Shown here one piece after another: positions 5,844 through 5,904 of a stretch of 5,904 bases of DNA. The translations under genes were made by a program, and so were the position numbers. The DNA comes from CAZITB01 sp964542055 (GTDB lineage: Bacteria; Planctomycetota; Phycisphaerae; Sedimentisphaerales; CAMDDF01): the NCBI GenBank assembly GCA_964542055.1, contig CAZITB010000143.1, positions 1 to 5,904 on the forward strand. The letters run 5' to 3'. Position 1 is the stretch's first letter. Each line of letters opens with the position of its first letter. The notes under the pieces were generated by a model that did not search any database, was not told the DNA's origin, and saw nothing but the letters and a program-made list of their open reading frames with translations.

Positions 5844-5877
5844 AAACATTTTTGTGATTAATTTCAATTTGATCGAT

Positions 5878-5883
5878 ATTTTA
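5878..5883 (-). promoter_or_regulatory. Possible -10 box of an xseA promoter, -35 cut by the window edge
   Basis: TAAAAT on the minus strand lies about 30 bases before the xseA ATGs. A -35 box at normal spacing would begin at the last bases of the window, so it cannot be judged. In AT-rich sequence a lone -10 match is weak evidence. Confidence 0.2.
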
Positions 5884-5904
5884 ACATGAAAATTGGAAAA
5901 ATAA

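Noticed and set aside
1..5904. CRISPR array, insertion sequence, tRNA, rRNA or defence island
   Set aside because: I saw no spaced direct repeats, transposase motifs, terminal inverted repeats, tRNA-like cloverleaf or defence-gene motifs. The genes are housekeeping or envelope functions.

Overview
The window looks like an ordinary chromosomal segment from a Gram-negative bacterium. The base composition is moderately AT-rich (about 40% GC, judged by eye). LpxI, a lipid A enzyme, implies an outer membrane. Several PheS features match my recollection of Planctomycetota proteins: SQTS in place of THTS, MVDPNVF in place of MVHPNVF, and the GWAFGFGIER ending. Only some genes have a clear Shine-Dalgarno sequence, which also fits that phylum. 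My best guess is Planctomycetota, possibly Phycisphaerae; this is inference and was not tested by any search.

Layout from left to right. At 1-521 there are two minus-strand genes. One is a small acidic protein of unknown function (270-521). Downstream of it is the 5' part of a gene for a secreted protein that runs off the left edge (1-227), possibly a beta-propeller protein. A 145-base intergenic region (522-666) holds a near-consensus promoter for lpxI, which is the only plus-strand gene (679-1518). From 1515 to the right edge everything is on the minus strand. In transcription order it reads xseA (exonuclease VII large subunit), rpmI (L35), rplT (L20), pheS (Phe-tRNA synthetase alpha), and then a GT4-family glycosyltransferase. 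lpxI and the glycosyltransferase gene converge and overlap by four bases, so their two TAA stops share one TTAA.

How the genes work together. rpmI-rplT-pheS is the classic translation cluster, here driven by its own good promoter just downstream of xseA. infC does not precede rpmI, and pheT does not follow pheS. The position of pheT is taken by a glycosyltransferase that appears co-transcribed. The glycosyltransferase and LpxI may both serve the cell envelope (LPS), but they are on opposite strands and are not an operon.

I found no mobile elements, CRISPR array, tRNA, rRNA or defence system. The points most worth a second look are the lpxI promoter overlapping its own start region (probably a near-leaderless mRNA), an irregular hairpin directly ahead of rplT that could be an L20 control site, a His-to-Gln change in the PheS amino-acid pocket, and the unidentified gene pair at the left edge.
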